Source: Chloroflexota bacterium
Lineage (GTDB): Bacteria > Chloroflexota > Anaerolineae > UBA4142
Length of the DNA stretch: 64,000 bases
NCBI GenBank assembly: GCA_023380675.1
Contig: JAMCRS010000419.1
Coordinates: 1-64,000 of the forward strand
Direction: 5' to 3'
A program made the translations under genes and the position numbers. Of this stretch, positions 18,131-26,699 are shown piece by piece. A model generated the notes under the pieces. That model was given only the letters and a program-made list of their open reading frames with translations. It was not told where the DNA came from and made no database searches. The stretch's first letter is position 1, and each line of letters opens with the position of its first letter.

Positions 18131-18420
18131 GTGCTCAAATGGCAAATTGCCGCACTCATCGCTCTGGTTGTCCTCAAGACGGGCCGCGCCGCCCCGCAGA
18201 CGCCGATGTGGGCGGCAGCCAGATGGGAGCGCCCTGGCGCGTTCCGTTCGCCGCCGCTGTCGCCCCCGGCAGCACGGTGGATGTTTCGGTCACCATGACC
18301 GCTCCGACGACGCCGGGATCGTACACGGGAGAGTGGAGCCTGCGCAAAACCAAGTGCTCGGCCTTTGGGGGGAGCGCGGGCAAAGGGCCCTTGTGGGTCC
18401 AGATCGAGGTGGGATCGTAG
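18131..18420 (+). pseudogene. Remnant of a secreted protein with NBR1-Ig-like domain
   Basis: A GTG at 18131 follows a strong AAGGAGG site and begins a signal-peptide-like stretch (LKWQIAALIALVVLKTG). About 25 codons later the frame no longer matches. A different frame then encodes a recognisable C-terminal piece of an NBR1-type Ig-like domain (VDVSVTMTAPTTPGSYTGEW and later GPLWVQIEV), ending at 18420. The middle of the gene appears deleted and frameshifted. The original would have been a secreted beta-sandwich protein. Confidence 0.6.
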
Positions 18421-18796
18421 CGTCAGAAGGATGAAGGATGAAGTGAGGGGCAGGTGGCAGGAGGCAGAAGGCGGAAGGCATCCCGCTGATCCTTCGACTA
18501 CGCCCCGCGGAACTACGCGGGGCTCCGCTCACACTTGCCCTGGCGGGCAGTGCCAGGGGGACGCGGGGTCTCCGCCCCGCTCCGAGATGGCAGAAAGCAG
18601 GGAGCGGTTTTGTAGCCTAGCCCCTCGTGGGCGCTGCCTTGGGAACGAGGCAGAGAGCAGCGAGGGGCAGAGCAGCGGGGAGAGAGGGCAGAAGGTGGAA
18701 GGCAGGGGGTGGTTTTGTAGCATAGCCCACATGCCCCGCGCATCACCCGGCCCGGAATTTCGAGCGGAGTGGGCGGAGGCCCCCGTCGTGTTTGGA
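18421..18796. repeat. Low-complexity intergenic repeats
   Basis: This stretch holds tandem AGGATGA and GGCAGAAGG-type units. It also carries two copies of a GGTTTTGTAGC-A/C-TAGCCC element (18610-18630 and 18711-18729), one inside an inverted GCCTTGGGAACGAGGC context. No gene is supported. Confidence 0.5.
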
Positions 18797-19158
18797 TTAC
18801 TTCTTTTTCAGTCTGCGGAACCGATGCCGTCCTGGTTCAACGACCACAAATGCTCGCTTTAATTCGCTCTCAGAATGCTCCTGCAATACCCGCTCCAGCT
18901 CTTGATGGACAAGATTCTGCGTGGACGGCAACATGCGAAGGTAAATCACGCCTGCTCCCAAATCTTGCACGAAGACCAGTCCCCAAAGTCTCTGTCCCTG
19001 GAAACGAAAATTCAGTCTTGTTCGCGGGCGGCTTTGAGCAAGTCGGAATCCTCTGGCTGCGAGAGGCCGATTTTGGCAACGGGCATAACGTCGTGCCCCA
19101 GCGCATTGAGCAAGCGCGCGGTCGCGGCGTACACGTCCTGGTCGAGAAGGAATTTCAT
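18797..19158 (-). pseudogene. Broken DUF5615-type PIN-like toxin
   Basis: The ATG at 19158 overlaps the DUF433 stop (ATGA). The frame reads MKFLLDQDVYAATARLLNAL and LLKAAREQD, then meets a TGA. Downstream, SRDRDFG is followed by a one-base shift, after which GLVFVQDLGAGVIYLRMLP continues to a natural stop at 18797. This is the DUF5615 fold with its acidic RDRDFG motif. It is inactivated by one nonsense codon and one apparent frameshift at a run of four C:G (18981-18984). The shift alone would be repaired by one extra base, but the TGA would remain. The partner antitoxin is intact. Confidence 0.8.
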
Positions 19159-19385
19159 GCGGCCGTTGCCGCCACGTGAATATCCTCCGCTACCACGAGT
19201 TCAATGGCATACCGGACACAGGCGCGGATATCGTCAACCTGCAAGTCAGGGTAATAGTCTTGAACGATTTGAGCAAACCCGATGCCCTCCCCGACTGATT
19301 CGAGCACGTCCTGCACGGGAATCCGTGTTCCTGGGACACAAGGTTTCCCGAAATGGATATTGGGATTCACTTCGATTCTTTCCAT
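19155..19385 (-). CDS. DUF433 antitoxin-type protein
   Basis: The 76-residue protein reads IHFGKPCVPGTRIPVQDVLE and YPDLQVDDIRACVRYA. These are the DUF433 family signatures (GKPCIxGTRIPV and the YP-x-L helix), a small winged-helix-like fold. DUF433 proteins are usually encoded directly before a DUF5615 PIN-like nuclease and act as its antitoxin. Here the downstream partner is decayed, so this looks like an orphan antitoxin. A second, apparently intact pair is found at 37672-38301. Confidence 0.85.
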   Translation of the reverse strand: MERIEVNPNIHFGKPCVPGTRIPVQDVLESVGEGIGFAQIVQDYYPDLQVDDIRACVRYAIELVVAEDIHVAATAA

Positions 19386-19577
19386 TTGTCCTTTGCACCT
19401 GTTACCGGGTATCCGTGACTATTGTGCACGATTCCCGTTCGGTTGTCACTCTGTTTGGAGCAGGGTGTCCTGCGATTTGAAAAGGCGTACCAGCCAGCGC
19501 GTGGCGCGCCGAAATGTCGACGCGAACCTCCATTGGCTTTCAGGTGGAGGACACCGCGTTACCCACTCTCCCGCGTC

Positions 19578-20207
19578 TCAGCGCCCCCTGACGGCGAACG
19601 GGAGAAAGGACGTAAATACCTGGTCCACGAGCCGGAGATTCACGGGGATTGTGCGCGAGATGACGTCGAATGGTGACCAGCTATCCGGGAAACCCCATAG
19701 CGTGAGCGAAGCAGAGTAGGCACCCTTAGGCATCCCTGTCCCATTCACGGTGAAGAGAGCAGGCCCCGGGACCGTCGCCGAAACCACACCCGGCGTTACC
19801 CATGGGTTTTTGCTTTCAATGGACCAACCGCCGCTTCCATAACAATCGTTGTTTTGTACCTGAAAAGAGATCGTACGAATCGGGCTGCTCATGGCCAGCA
19901 ACGCGAAATATGCGGACGGCGTTACTCTCAGGGGAAACCGATCCCAGCCCAGAACCTGTGCCGCCGACCAGCCGTTCCAGATGGTGTTACCGTACGGCGT
20001 CTTGAGGCTGTAGAGTGGGACGACGCTCTCGTTACGGGCTGTCTGGTTGATCACTGTTCCAGACGTTTGGCACTGGTTGAACCCCATGACGATGTGAGAA
20101 GTATCGATATAGTTCTCGGACGTCTGGGGGTCTGAGGCAACCCAGCCCACGTCCGGATAGTAGGTTTCGATCCAGGCATGCCATCCTCCCTTGTACTGGT
20201 TCCTGGC
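19578..20207 (-). pseudogene. C-terminal remnant of a secreted transglutaminase-like protein
   Basis: The frame is open from just below a TGA at 20208-20210. It begins with GGWHAWIETYYPDVGWVASD, which contains the catalytic His and Asp region of a transglutaminase-like domain. The catalytic Cys region, a signal peptide and any start codon are missing. The first possible start (GTG at 20150) would cut inside the domain. The C-terminal part is beta-rich and ends FTSFLPFAVRGR, resembling the short C-terminal tag of the neighbouring NHL protein. The 5' part appears lost by deletion next to an inverted-repeat element at about 20227-20268. Confidence 0.65.
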
Positions 20208-20226
20208 TCACGTGAACAGCCAAAGA

Positions 20227-20268
20227 GCACCTGCCGTTTGACTCGCGCTCGCGCCTGCGGCAGGTGCC
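20227..20268 (+). repeat. GCACCTGCCG hairpin repeat (copy 1)
   Basis: GCACCTGCCG and its inverse CGGCAGGTGC enclose a loop of about 20 bases. A related hairpin, with arms GCACCCGCCG and CGACAGGTGC, occurs near 23630-23670. The two copies bracket the NHL gene region. Confidence 0.6.
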
Positions 20269-20270
20269 GT

Positions 20271-20355
20271 AATCTTCACCCACGCGTGTAGAGGATGCAA
20301 AGAAAGGGGGGCGGTAGGATCATCATTCCTGTCACGTCTCGTTCGTGATCGCCGG
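20271..20355. other. Short gap after the NHL gene
   Basis: Nothing recognisable apart from a T-poor GC-rich stretch; no gene is supported. Confidence 0.4.
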
Positions 20356-20952
20356 TTACCGCCTGACGAGCGGTAGGTACAGCGAGTTCAGCGCCTCCCA
20401 AACCTGCCCTCCAGGAGCGCGGGTAAATCCTGCAATGAAGAGATTGTTGTTATATACGGCAACCGAATTGTTCCAATTCGGTACATAGTTGTTGGAATTG
20501 CCAAAGCCGCCATATCCAACCTGCGACCAAGTTCCTGCATTCCCCGTGTTGCTGCGCCAGACCTCTAGCCCCGTCGCTTGATTGCCAACGACAAAGTACA
20601 GTTGAGCATTGAAAACCTGCAGAGCGTTGATGTCGTTGGCATTGGTATTGCCAAAGCCATTGTCCACTACTTTGACCCAGTCGCTGTTGTCGCAAGCTTT
20701 GCAGCGCCACACTTGGGCTCCGCCGGTACCACTCGGGCGGCCCGTGCTAGCGTACAAATAACCGCCGAAGGAAGCAAACCCTGAAATCGTAATATTGCTG
20801 GTATCCCCGAAGCCGCCTGAATTGACCTGGGTCCAATTTGACCCATCGCTCGTTCGCCAGACGCCGCCGCCGGCGGAAGTGCGCGTGGTCTGATTCCAGT
20901 TATCCGTCCCTGCATACAATGAGCCGTTGTACACCTCGAATGAGGGAACACC
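20356..20952 (-). pseudogene. C-terminal part of the NHL-repeat protein, separated by an in-frame amber codon
   Basis: The 199 codons continue in the same frame directly after the TAG at 20955-20953 that ends the NHL gene. They carry the same repeated beta-propeller units: NGFGDP...GVPSFEVYNGSLYAGT, with GFGDT, GFGNT and GFGNS repeats. The natural end is LNSLYLPLVRR, a secreted-protein tail. Taken together the two parts read as one protein of about 1,060 residues interrupted by a single stop codon. Confidence 0.7.
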
Positions 20953-23541
20953 CTAGGTGTTGGGATCGCCAAAACCGTTGCTGACGACTCGGGTCCAATC
21001 GAGGCTGTTGCCGGTACCACTTCTCCAGATCTCGGCTCCATGGGTGGTGGTGTAGCTCCATGTGCTCGCGTAGATTTGGTTGTTAAACACCCCCATGCGG
21101 AAGATTTCGGAATTGGTCGAATCCCCAAACCCTGCGGAGACCACCTGGCTCCACGTATTGCCGTTGGGGCTTCGCCATATCTGGCCCCCAGTGGAAGTAT
21201 AGTTCTTGAACTCCTGATTCCAGGTGCTCGCGTATAGATTTCCGTTGAACACGAGCAGGTGGTCAACACCCGCATTCATGGTGTCGCCAAAGCCATTGGT
21301 CTTCACTAGGGACCACGCCCCGCCCCCCCATCGCCAGACCTCGGCGTGGGTTCCCGTTGGAGGGGGATTGAATGTGCCTGCGTAAAGGAATCCGTTGAAC
21401 GGGGTCAACGAGGTGACACCATAATTGGAGGAGTTTCCAAACCCGTTGATATTGATCTGCAGCCACCCTGGCACGCCGGGCGTGAACTTTTGGATGCGTT
21501 GGTTGAGGTAGTCGGCAATGTAGAGGTTGCCAGGCGAGTCGATCGCTAGGCCCTGGGCTTGGCGTAGCTGGCCAGTGGCGTTGCCCGTACTGCCACCGAT
21601 GGTGGTCAGGTAGGCGCCAGTGCTGTCAAACACCTGCACACGCCAGCCCCAGCCGTCCGATACATAGATGCGGTTGTTCCCGTCGACAGCGATACCGGTG
21701 GGGTTGCTCAGGTGCCCGAAATCGCTGCCCGCCACCCCGCTTTCCCCAATCGTCCGCACGTAGGCCCGGCTACTGTTGAACACCTGCACCCGGTGGTTGT
21801 TGAGGTCCACCACATAGATATTGCCCGCCGAGTCCACCCCGACATCACGCGGGTAGCTAAAGTGCGCGTTGTCCGAGCCGGGCACCCCGGTTTGCCCCAG
21901 GGTTGCCAGGTAGGTCCGGCTGCTGTTATAAATCTGCACCCGGTGGTTGTTGGTATCGGCCACATAGATGTTGCCATTCTTGTCGATGGTCACGCCGAAC
22001 GGGTGGTTGAATTGGTAGTTGCCCGTCCCATAGCCGGTGCCCAGCGTAGCATAGTACGTTCCGTCACCGTTGAAGATCTGGACCTTGGGATTGCTCCAAC
22101 TCACGGTCACGTAAACGCGGCCCGAGGAATCGACTGCCACCCCTTCGGGACCGAAGAGATGAGCGTTGTCGCTACCTGCCACGCCCGGCTGCCCCACGGT
22201 CCACTGTGGTTGTCCGGCCGCGTTCAGCTTGATGAGGCGATGGCCCCGCTCTTCGACGATATAGATGCTCCCATCGCCCGCCACAGCCACATCTGCTGGA
22301 TAATTGTAATGATAACCATCGGTCAGATAGGGCACTCCGGTCGTGCCGTAAGTCCGTACATAGGCCCGCCCGCTGTTGAACTGCTGGACGCGCTCGTTCG
22401 ATGTGTCCGCCACGAAAATGGTGCCGGCGGCATCTACCGCGATGTCGCAGGGATGGTTGAAGGAGGAGTTGGCGGTACCGTACCCGGTGCCGAGGGTGGC
22501 CACATAGGTGAGGCCGGCGCGATTGAAAATCTGGACGCGGTCGTTGCTGCTGTCGGCCACGTAGATGTAGTTGGCATCGACGGCCACGCCTTCCGGATAG
22601 TTCAGGTGGCCATTGTCGGAACCGGAGACCCCCGAGACACCCAGTGTGCCCACATAGGTCGCTGCTGCTGGGTTTGAGATGTCCAAGATTTGAACGCGGT
22701 CGTTTGCCGCATCGGCCACGTAGAGGTAAGAGCCGTAGATAGCGATATGACGTGGGCTGTGGAAATGGCTGTTGTCTCCACCGGAGGCGCCAGTGACTCC
22801 GATCGTAGCCAGATAGTTGCCGGAGCTATTAAAGACCTGGACCCGTTGGTTGCCATAGTCATCCCACAGGTGAGAGTCGCTGACATAGACATTCCCGGCG
22901 CTATCGAAGGCGATGCCAAAGGCCTCATCGAAGCGATCATTGGTCGAGCCGGCATTATAGGCTGAGCCAAGCTCGCTCAATCGCTGACCGGTGGAGCTGA
23001 ACTTGACGACGTGCTCAGCCCCTCCATCAACTACCCAGACGTTGCCGCTGGCATCCGCGGCGACATCGCTGATATAGTCCAGGGAGGTGCCGGTAGCTTC
23101 GCGAAAGCTCGCCTTGCCGATCTTTTGCAGAAAGTTGCCGCTGGCGTCGAACTTGAGGACCCGGTTGCCCCAGGAGTCGGCGATCCAGATGTTGTTCCCA
23201 TCCATGCCGATGCCGCGCACATCGTAAAAATGATTGTTGTCCTCAAGGTAGCCGGTCTCGGTTTGTCCGAAGGTCTGCACGTAGCGAAAACTCAATCCGG
23301 GCTGGCCCAGGTTGATTTGGGGGCTGGTCGCGGCCCTTGGAGCGCTTGGACTACTATCCGTATAGCCAAGGGGGCCGCCTACACGTCCATTCTCCAATCC
23401 CGACGCGTCGATGTGCCAGCTGGGGCCGAAGGGCGCTTGGCTAGGGCCAGGGGGTTGCGGTCCCTGGGCGGACGCTACCAGGGTTGAGAGGAGAAGGACA
23501 AATAGCACGAGAACAAGCATGGACAATGAACGCGTCTTCAC
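20953..23541 (-). CDS. Secreted NHL-repeat beta-propeller protein (ends at a premature TAG)
   Basis: I chose the GTG at 23541 because GGAGG lies five bases upstream and a signal peptide follows directly (KTRSLSMLVLVLFVLLLSTL); the frame upstream is open but lacks support. The 862-residue protein contains about ten NHL repeats, seen as VAVDANYIYVADSSNDRVQI-type units of about 50 residues. A second set of GFG-x-x-N...LYA-x-T units begins near residue 700. Such propellers bind ligands or proteins outside the cell. The frame ends in TAG, after which the same repeat pattern continues for 199 codons, so the gene is probably truncated. Confidence 0.8.
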   Translation of the reverse strand: MKTRSLSMLVLVLFVLLLSTLVASAQGPQPPGPSQAPFGPSWHIDASGLENGRVGGPLGYTDSSPSAPRAATSPQINLGQPGLSFRYVQTFGQTETGYLEDNNHFYDVRGIGMDGNNIWIADSWGNRVLKFDASGNFLQKIGKASFREATGTSLDYISDVAADASGNVWVVDGGAEHVVKFSSTGQRLSELGSAYNAGSTNDRFDEAFGIAFDSAGNVYVSDSHLWDDYGNQRVQVFNSSGNYLATIGVTGASGGDNSHFHSPRHIAIYGSYLYVADAANDRVQILDISNPAAATYVGTLGVSGVSGSDNGHLNYPEGVAVDANYIYVADSSNDRVQIFNRAGLTYVATLGTGYGTANSSFNHPCDIAVDAAGTIFVADTSNERVQQFNSGRAYVRTYGTTGVPYLTDGYHYNYPADVAVAGDGSIYIVEERGHRLIKLNAAGQPQWTVGQPGVAGSDNAHLFGPEGVAVDSSGRVYVTVSWSNPKVQIFNGDGTYYATLGTGYGTGNYQFNHPFGVTIDKNGNIYVADTNNHRVQIYNSSRTYLATLGQTGVPGSDNAHFSYPRDVGVDSAGNIYVVDLNNHRVQVFNSSRAYVRTIGESGVAGSDFGHLSNPTGIAVDGNNRIYVSDGWGWRVQVFDSTGAYLTTIGGSTGNATGQLRQAQGLAIDSPGNLYIADYLNQRIQKFTPGVPGWLQININGFGNSSNYGVTSLTPFNGFLYAGTFNPPPTGTHAEVWRWGGGAWSLVKTNGFGDTMNAGVDHLLVFNGNLYASTWNQEFKNYTSTGGQIWRSPNGNTWSQVVSAGFGDSTNSEIFRMGVFNNQIYASTWSYTTTHGAEIWRSGTGNSLDWTRVVSNGFGDPNT

Positions 23542-23589
23542 ACTGGCCTCCGATGACATTTGATTAGGCGACCACATCCCGCATACCAC

Positions 23590-23945
23590 GTGGCATGTGG
23601 TCAGATGGAAAAGGGATCACGGAAAACCAAAAAGCACCCGCCGACGCTTTGCGCGTTAAACGACAGGTGCTCGATACCACTGCAGTACTGGATGCACGAA
23701 CGAAGGCAGTCACCATCGACCGTTTGTCCACTCCTCTTTGATATGGACCAGTCGTGCAGGGGCCTAAAAAACGAGGCAAAAAAGAAAACCCACGGCCGAC
23801 CGCAGGTTCCCTTGGACATGCCTCTGTCCGGGGCAGATTTCCAGAACTGAATATAACACTGCGTCCTTGCCAAGTCAATAGGTGGCAGGTTAAGATTAGG
23901 TATAATTTTCTTAACCTTTCGCCCTCAATTCCCTCCCTCATGCGT
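23590..23945. other. Intergenic region upstream of the lacI-type gene
   Basis: It contains the second GCACC hairpin repeat (about 23630-23670). The last 100 bases become AT-rich, with a TATAAT at 23901-23906 that lacks a good -35 box. No gene is supported. Confidence 0.5.
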
Positions 23946-23974
23946 TTGACTTTTCCCGAAAAGCGGGGTATGCT
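23946..23974 (+). promoter_or_regulatory. Promoter for the lacI-type regulator and catabolic cluster
   Basis: TTGACT (23946-23951) and TATGCT (23969-23974) are separated by exactly 17 bases and lie about 50 bases upstream of the GTG start at 24025. Confidence 0.75.
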
Positions 23975-23979
23975 GACTG

Positions 23980-23991
23980 TGAAAAATTTCA
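23980..23991 (+). promoter_or_regulatory. Possible autoregulatory operator
   Basis: The 12-base imperfect palindrome TGAAAAATTTCA sits at the expected transcription start of the lacI-type gene, where a repressor would block initiation. Assignment to LacI-type binding is an inference from position. Confidence 0.35.
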
Positions 23992-24024
23992 TAATCTTTC
24001 TTTCTTTTTCAGAAAGAGCCACTT

Positions 24025-25065
24025 GTGAGCACACGCCAGCCTCGTCCGACTCTGCTCGATGTGGCACGCCATGCAGGCGTCTCCCCCGCGACCGTTTCGC
24101 GTGTACTGAATGATTCCGCGCGCGTGAGCCCTGGCGCCAAGGAGCGCGTTGTCACGGCTCTAAAATCCCTCCGTTACGAGACATCCTCGCCACGCCCCGT
24201 TTCCTCGCCGACGACCGCTCTTGTCCTTCCCGATATCCTCAACCCGTATTTCACCGATCTCATCCGCGGTGCCCAAGATGAAGTTGGGACCGAGGGTGCA
24301 ATTCCCTTGCTGCTCGATACGCTCGAAGACCCGGAACGTGAACGACAGGCGTTCCGGCTGTTGGCGAGTCGTCCCGTGAGCGGCATCATCGTCTGTGCCT
24401 CTCGTCTGCCGGTCGGCGATCTGATCGGGGTGTACGAACGCACCCAGATTCCGATGGTGGTCATCAACCGGCACGTCGACCATCCGGACATCCCCTGCGT
24501 CCTCGTCGATTTTGAGAATTCAACCTTGCGCGCCGCGCGCCATCTGCTCGCGCTGAATCATCGCCGCATTGCCTATTTCCCCGGTCCAAGCGCCTCCGAG
24601 CCCTCCCTCGCCCGGCGGCAAGGTATTGAACGCGCCCTCTCTGAAGCCGGTCTCTCCCTTCGCTCGGAATGGTGCCCCCATAGTCTGCCGAATATCGACG
24701 GCGGCTTTCAAGGCATGAGCGCGCTCCTCGCGCTCCCTCCTTCCAACCGTCCCACCGCCGTTATCGCTTACAACGACATCATGGCCTTGGGCGCCTTGCA
24801 AGCCGTGCGGGCCCACAAGCTGTGCGTCCCGGACGACATTTCCGTCGTGGGCTTTGACGATATCACAATGGCCTCCCATGCGAATCCGCCATTGACGACC
24901 ATCTCTCAACCAAAATACAAAATGGGACGCGTCGCGATGCGAATCCTGCGGCAGCTGATCCAGGGACAGAAAACACTGGGAGACGGCTATACGCTACTGG
25001 AAAGCCCGCTCGTCGTACGCGAGTCCACCGGTCCTGCTCCGGTAGATGATAGGGAGGCCGCATGA
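24025..25065 (+). CDS. LacI-family transcriptional regulator
   Basis: The 346-residue protein starts with GTG. It has an N-terminal LacI helix-turn-helix at residues 8-55 (TLLDVARHAGVSPATVSRVL) followed by a hinge. A sugar-binding core of the periplasmic-binding type then covers residues 65-335. The C-terminal VGFDDITMASHANPPLTTISQP stretch is typical of the family. It probably represses the downstream uptake and uronate genes in the absence of a sugar inducer. Its stop overlaps the start of the URO-D-family gene (ATGA), so it is the first gene of that operon. Confidence 0.9.
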   Translation: MSTRQPRPTLLDVARHAGVSPATVSRVLNDSARVSPGAKERVVTALKSLRYETSSPRPVSSPTTALVLPDILNPYFTDLIRGAQDEVGTEGAIPLLLDTLEDPERERQAFRLLASRPVSGIIVCASRLPVGDLIGVYERTQIPMVVINRHVDHPDIPCVLVDFENSTLRAARHLLALNHRRIAYFPGPSASEPSLARRQGIERALSEAGLSLRSEWCPHSLPNIDGGFQGMSALLALPPSNRPTAVIAYNDIMALGALQAVRAHKLCVPDDISVVGFDDITMASHANPPLTTISQPKYKMGRVAMRILRQLIQGQKTLGDGYTLLESPLVVRESTGPAPVDDREAA

Positions 25066-26114
25066 CCCCCTGGGAACGTTTTGCCCTGGGCGCGCGGGGC
25101 GAAGAGACCGACGCGGTGCCCGTCGCGCTGATTGTCGATTCCCCATGGCTGCCCGCTTACGCGGGGATTGGGACGCTCGAGTATTTCTTGCACGACGACG
25201 CGTGGCTCCGCGTCAACCTCGGTTTGCTGCAACGCTTTCCCGACGTCGCGTGGATTCCGGGCTTTTGGATGGAATATGGGATGGCCGCCGAGCCTTCTGC
25301 CTTTGGAGCCCGCATTCTCTGGCACCGCGATCAGCCGCCGTCGATCGAGCCGGTGCACGGGGGGCTGGCCGCGCTCGCCGAACTCGAACCCGCCGACCCG
25401 CAGCAGCACGGCCTGATGCCGCTCGTGCTCGAGCGCTACGCCGCGGCCGAAAGGCGTTCGCTGCCGGAAGGGGTGGGTATAAAAATGGTCGCCGCGCGGG
25501 GTCCCTTCGCCATCGCCGCGTGGCTCCTCGGCATGTCCGATTTCCTCGTGGCGCTCAAGTCCGAGCCGGAGGCGGCGAGGCGTCTGCTGGAGGTTGTGAC
25601 GAGGACCGTCATCGCGTGGCTCCACGCGCAGCTTGACGTGCTGCGCGCGCCCGAAGGTATTCTCCTCCTCGACGATATCGTGGGCCTGCTTTCGCCGCGT
25701 CTTTTCGATCAATTTGCGCGTCCATCGCTCGCCCGCATCTTTGACGAGTTTCGCGGCTTGATCCGCATCTATCACAACGACACCCCCTGCCCGCACCTCC
25801 TCACCCGGCTGGCGGAGGTGGGCTACGAGGTGTTCAATTTCAGCCATCTCATGGACATCGCCGAGGTGCAGGCGAAAATGCCGGATACCGTACTCATGGG
25901 CAATGTGCCCCCGCTCGACGTAATGGCGCGCGGGACGCCGGACCAGGTGATCGCGTGTGCACAAGAATCATTCCACAAAACCGGCGGCCGGAGATGGATC
26001 CTCTCTGCGGGAGGCGGAGTCAGCCCGGGAACACCGGCAGAGAATATTGACGCGCTCGTGCGGGCGGTCCGCCACGGGTATGCTGGAAACAAAAGCTCAG
26101 GCGAGGAGAAATAG
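25062..26114 (+). CDS. Uroporphyrinogen decarboxylase-family protein (URO-D fold), copy 1
   Basis: The 350-residue protein has the URO-D barrel layout, with MTPWERFALGARGEETDAVP at the start and a MGNVPPLDVMARGTPDQV...ILSAGGGVSPGTPAENI block near the end. True HemE makes coproporphyrinogen; family members outside haem synthesis include cobalamin-dependent methyltransferases. The His-x-Cys zinc motif of those methyltransferases is absent; the matching loop reads YHNDTPCP. The operon context (LacI regulator, cupin, ABC transporter, uronate enzymes) argues against haem synthesis. The exact reaction is unknown. It is joined to lacI by a 4-base overlap and to the cupin gene with no gap. Confidence 0.8.
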   Translation: MTPWERFALGARGEETDAVPVALIVDSPWLPAYAGIGTLEYFLHDDAWLRVNLGLLQRFPDVAWIPGFWMEYGMAAEPSAFGARILWHRDQPPSIEPVHGGLAALAELEPADPQQHGLMPLVLERYAAAERRSLPEGVGIKMVAARGPFAIAAWLLGMSDFLVALKSEPEAARRLLEVVTRTVIAWLHAQLDVLRAPEGILLLDDIVGLLSPRLFDQFARPSLARIFDEFRGLIRIYHNDTPCPHLLTRLAEVGYEVFNFSHLMDIAEVQAKMPDTVLMGNVPPLDVMARGTPDQVIACAQESFHKTGGRRWILSAGGGVSPGTPAENIDALVRAVRHGYAGNKSSGEEK

Positions 26115-26549
26115 ATGGAAAACCAGTTTGTCTTTAGCACTCGGCAGACGACCCGCTACCGATTTCCCACCCACATCAATGACCTGGTGATGGATCGCTC
26201 TCAAGCCCAGGCCTCCGAGGTCTTTATGGTCGTGCTCGAACCGGGCGAGGCCCCGCCCCTGCATGTCCATCATGACACGGAGCAGATCTTTTATGTGATC
26301 GAAGGGGCCGGGACTCTCCAAATCGGAGAGGCACTCAAGAGCTATCCGGTGCAGCCGGGCGACGTGGTGCGCATTCCACCACGCACTTTCCACCGCGTCC
26401 GGTGCACGAGCGAGGGGACCCTTCGTTATCTGAGCGTGGACTGCTTTGTCGGCGGGCGACCCGCCGCCGAGCCGACGTGGGAGAGCCATGTCCGGGAGGC
26501 CTGTAAGCAGAACGGGTGGGATTTTGATCAGGTCCGAGGGCAAAAGTAA
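26115..26549 (+). CDS. Cupin-domain protein
   Basis: The 144-residue protein has the two conserved cupin motifs. The first reads PPLHVHHDTEQIFYVIEGAG, with the His/His/Glu metal ligands; the second reads PGDVVRIPPRTFHRV, with the third His. Single-domain cupins of this kind act as sugar isomerases, lyases or binding proteins. The ATG directly follows the stop of the URO-D-family gene, so the two are co-translated. A role in handling the imported sugar is inferred from context. Confidence 0.85.
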   Translation: MENQFVFSTRQTTRYRFPTHINDLVMDRSQAQASEVFMVVLEPGEAPPLHVHHDTEQIFYVIEGAGTLQIGEALKSYPVQPGDVVRIPPRTFHRVRCTSEGTLRYLSVDCFVGGRPAAEPTWESHVREACKQNGWDFDQVRGQK

Positions 26550-26699
26550 AAAGGAAAATTGGAAGGGTTAGTAGAAAACGAGAACGGTGCACGGCAGTTG
26601 TCTGCAACGTGAAAGGAGGTGAAGGCACGGTCCGGCACGCGGAGCACGCCCCTATTTTGAACATCATCGGTACCACTCAACGAAGAGGAGGCAAGTGCG

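Noticed and set aside
26612..26622. Perfect Shine-Dalgarno-like AAAGGAGGTGA without a gene
   Set aside because: No start codon at usable distance leads to a plausible protein; probably chance or a remnant in the leader of the binding-protein gene.
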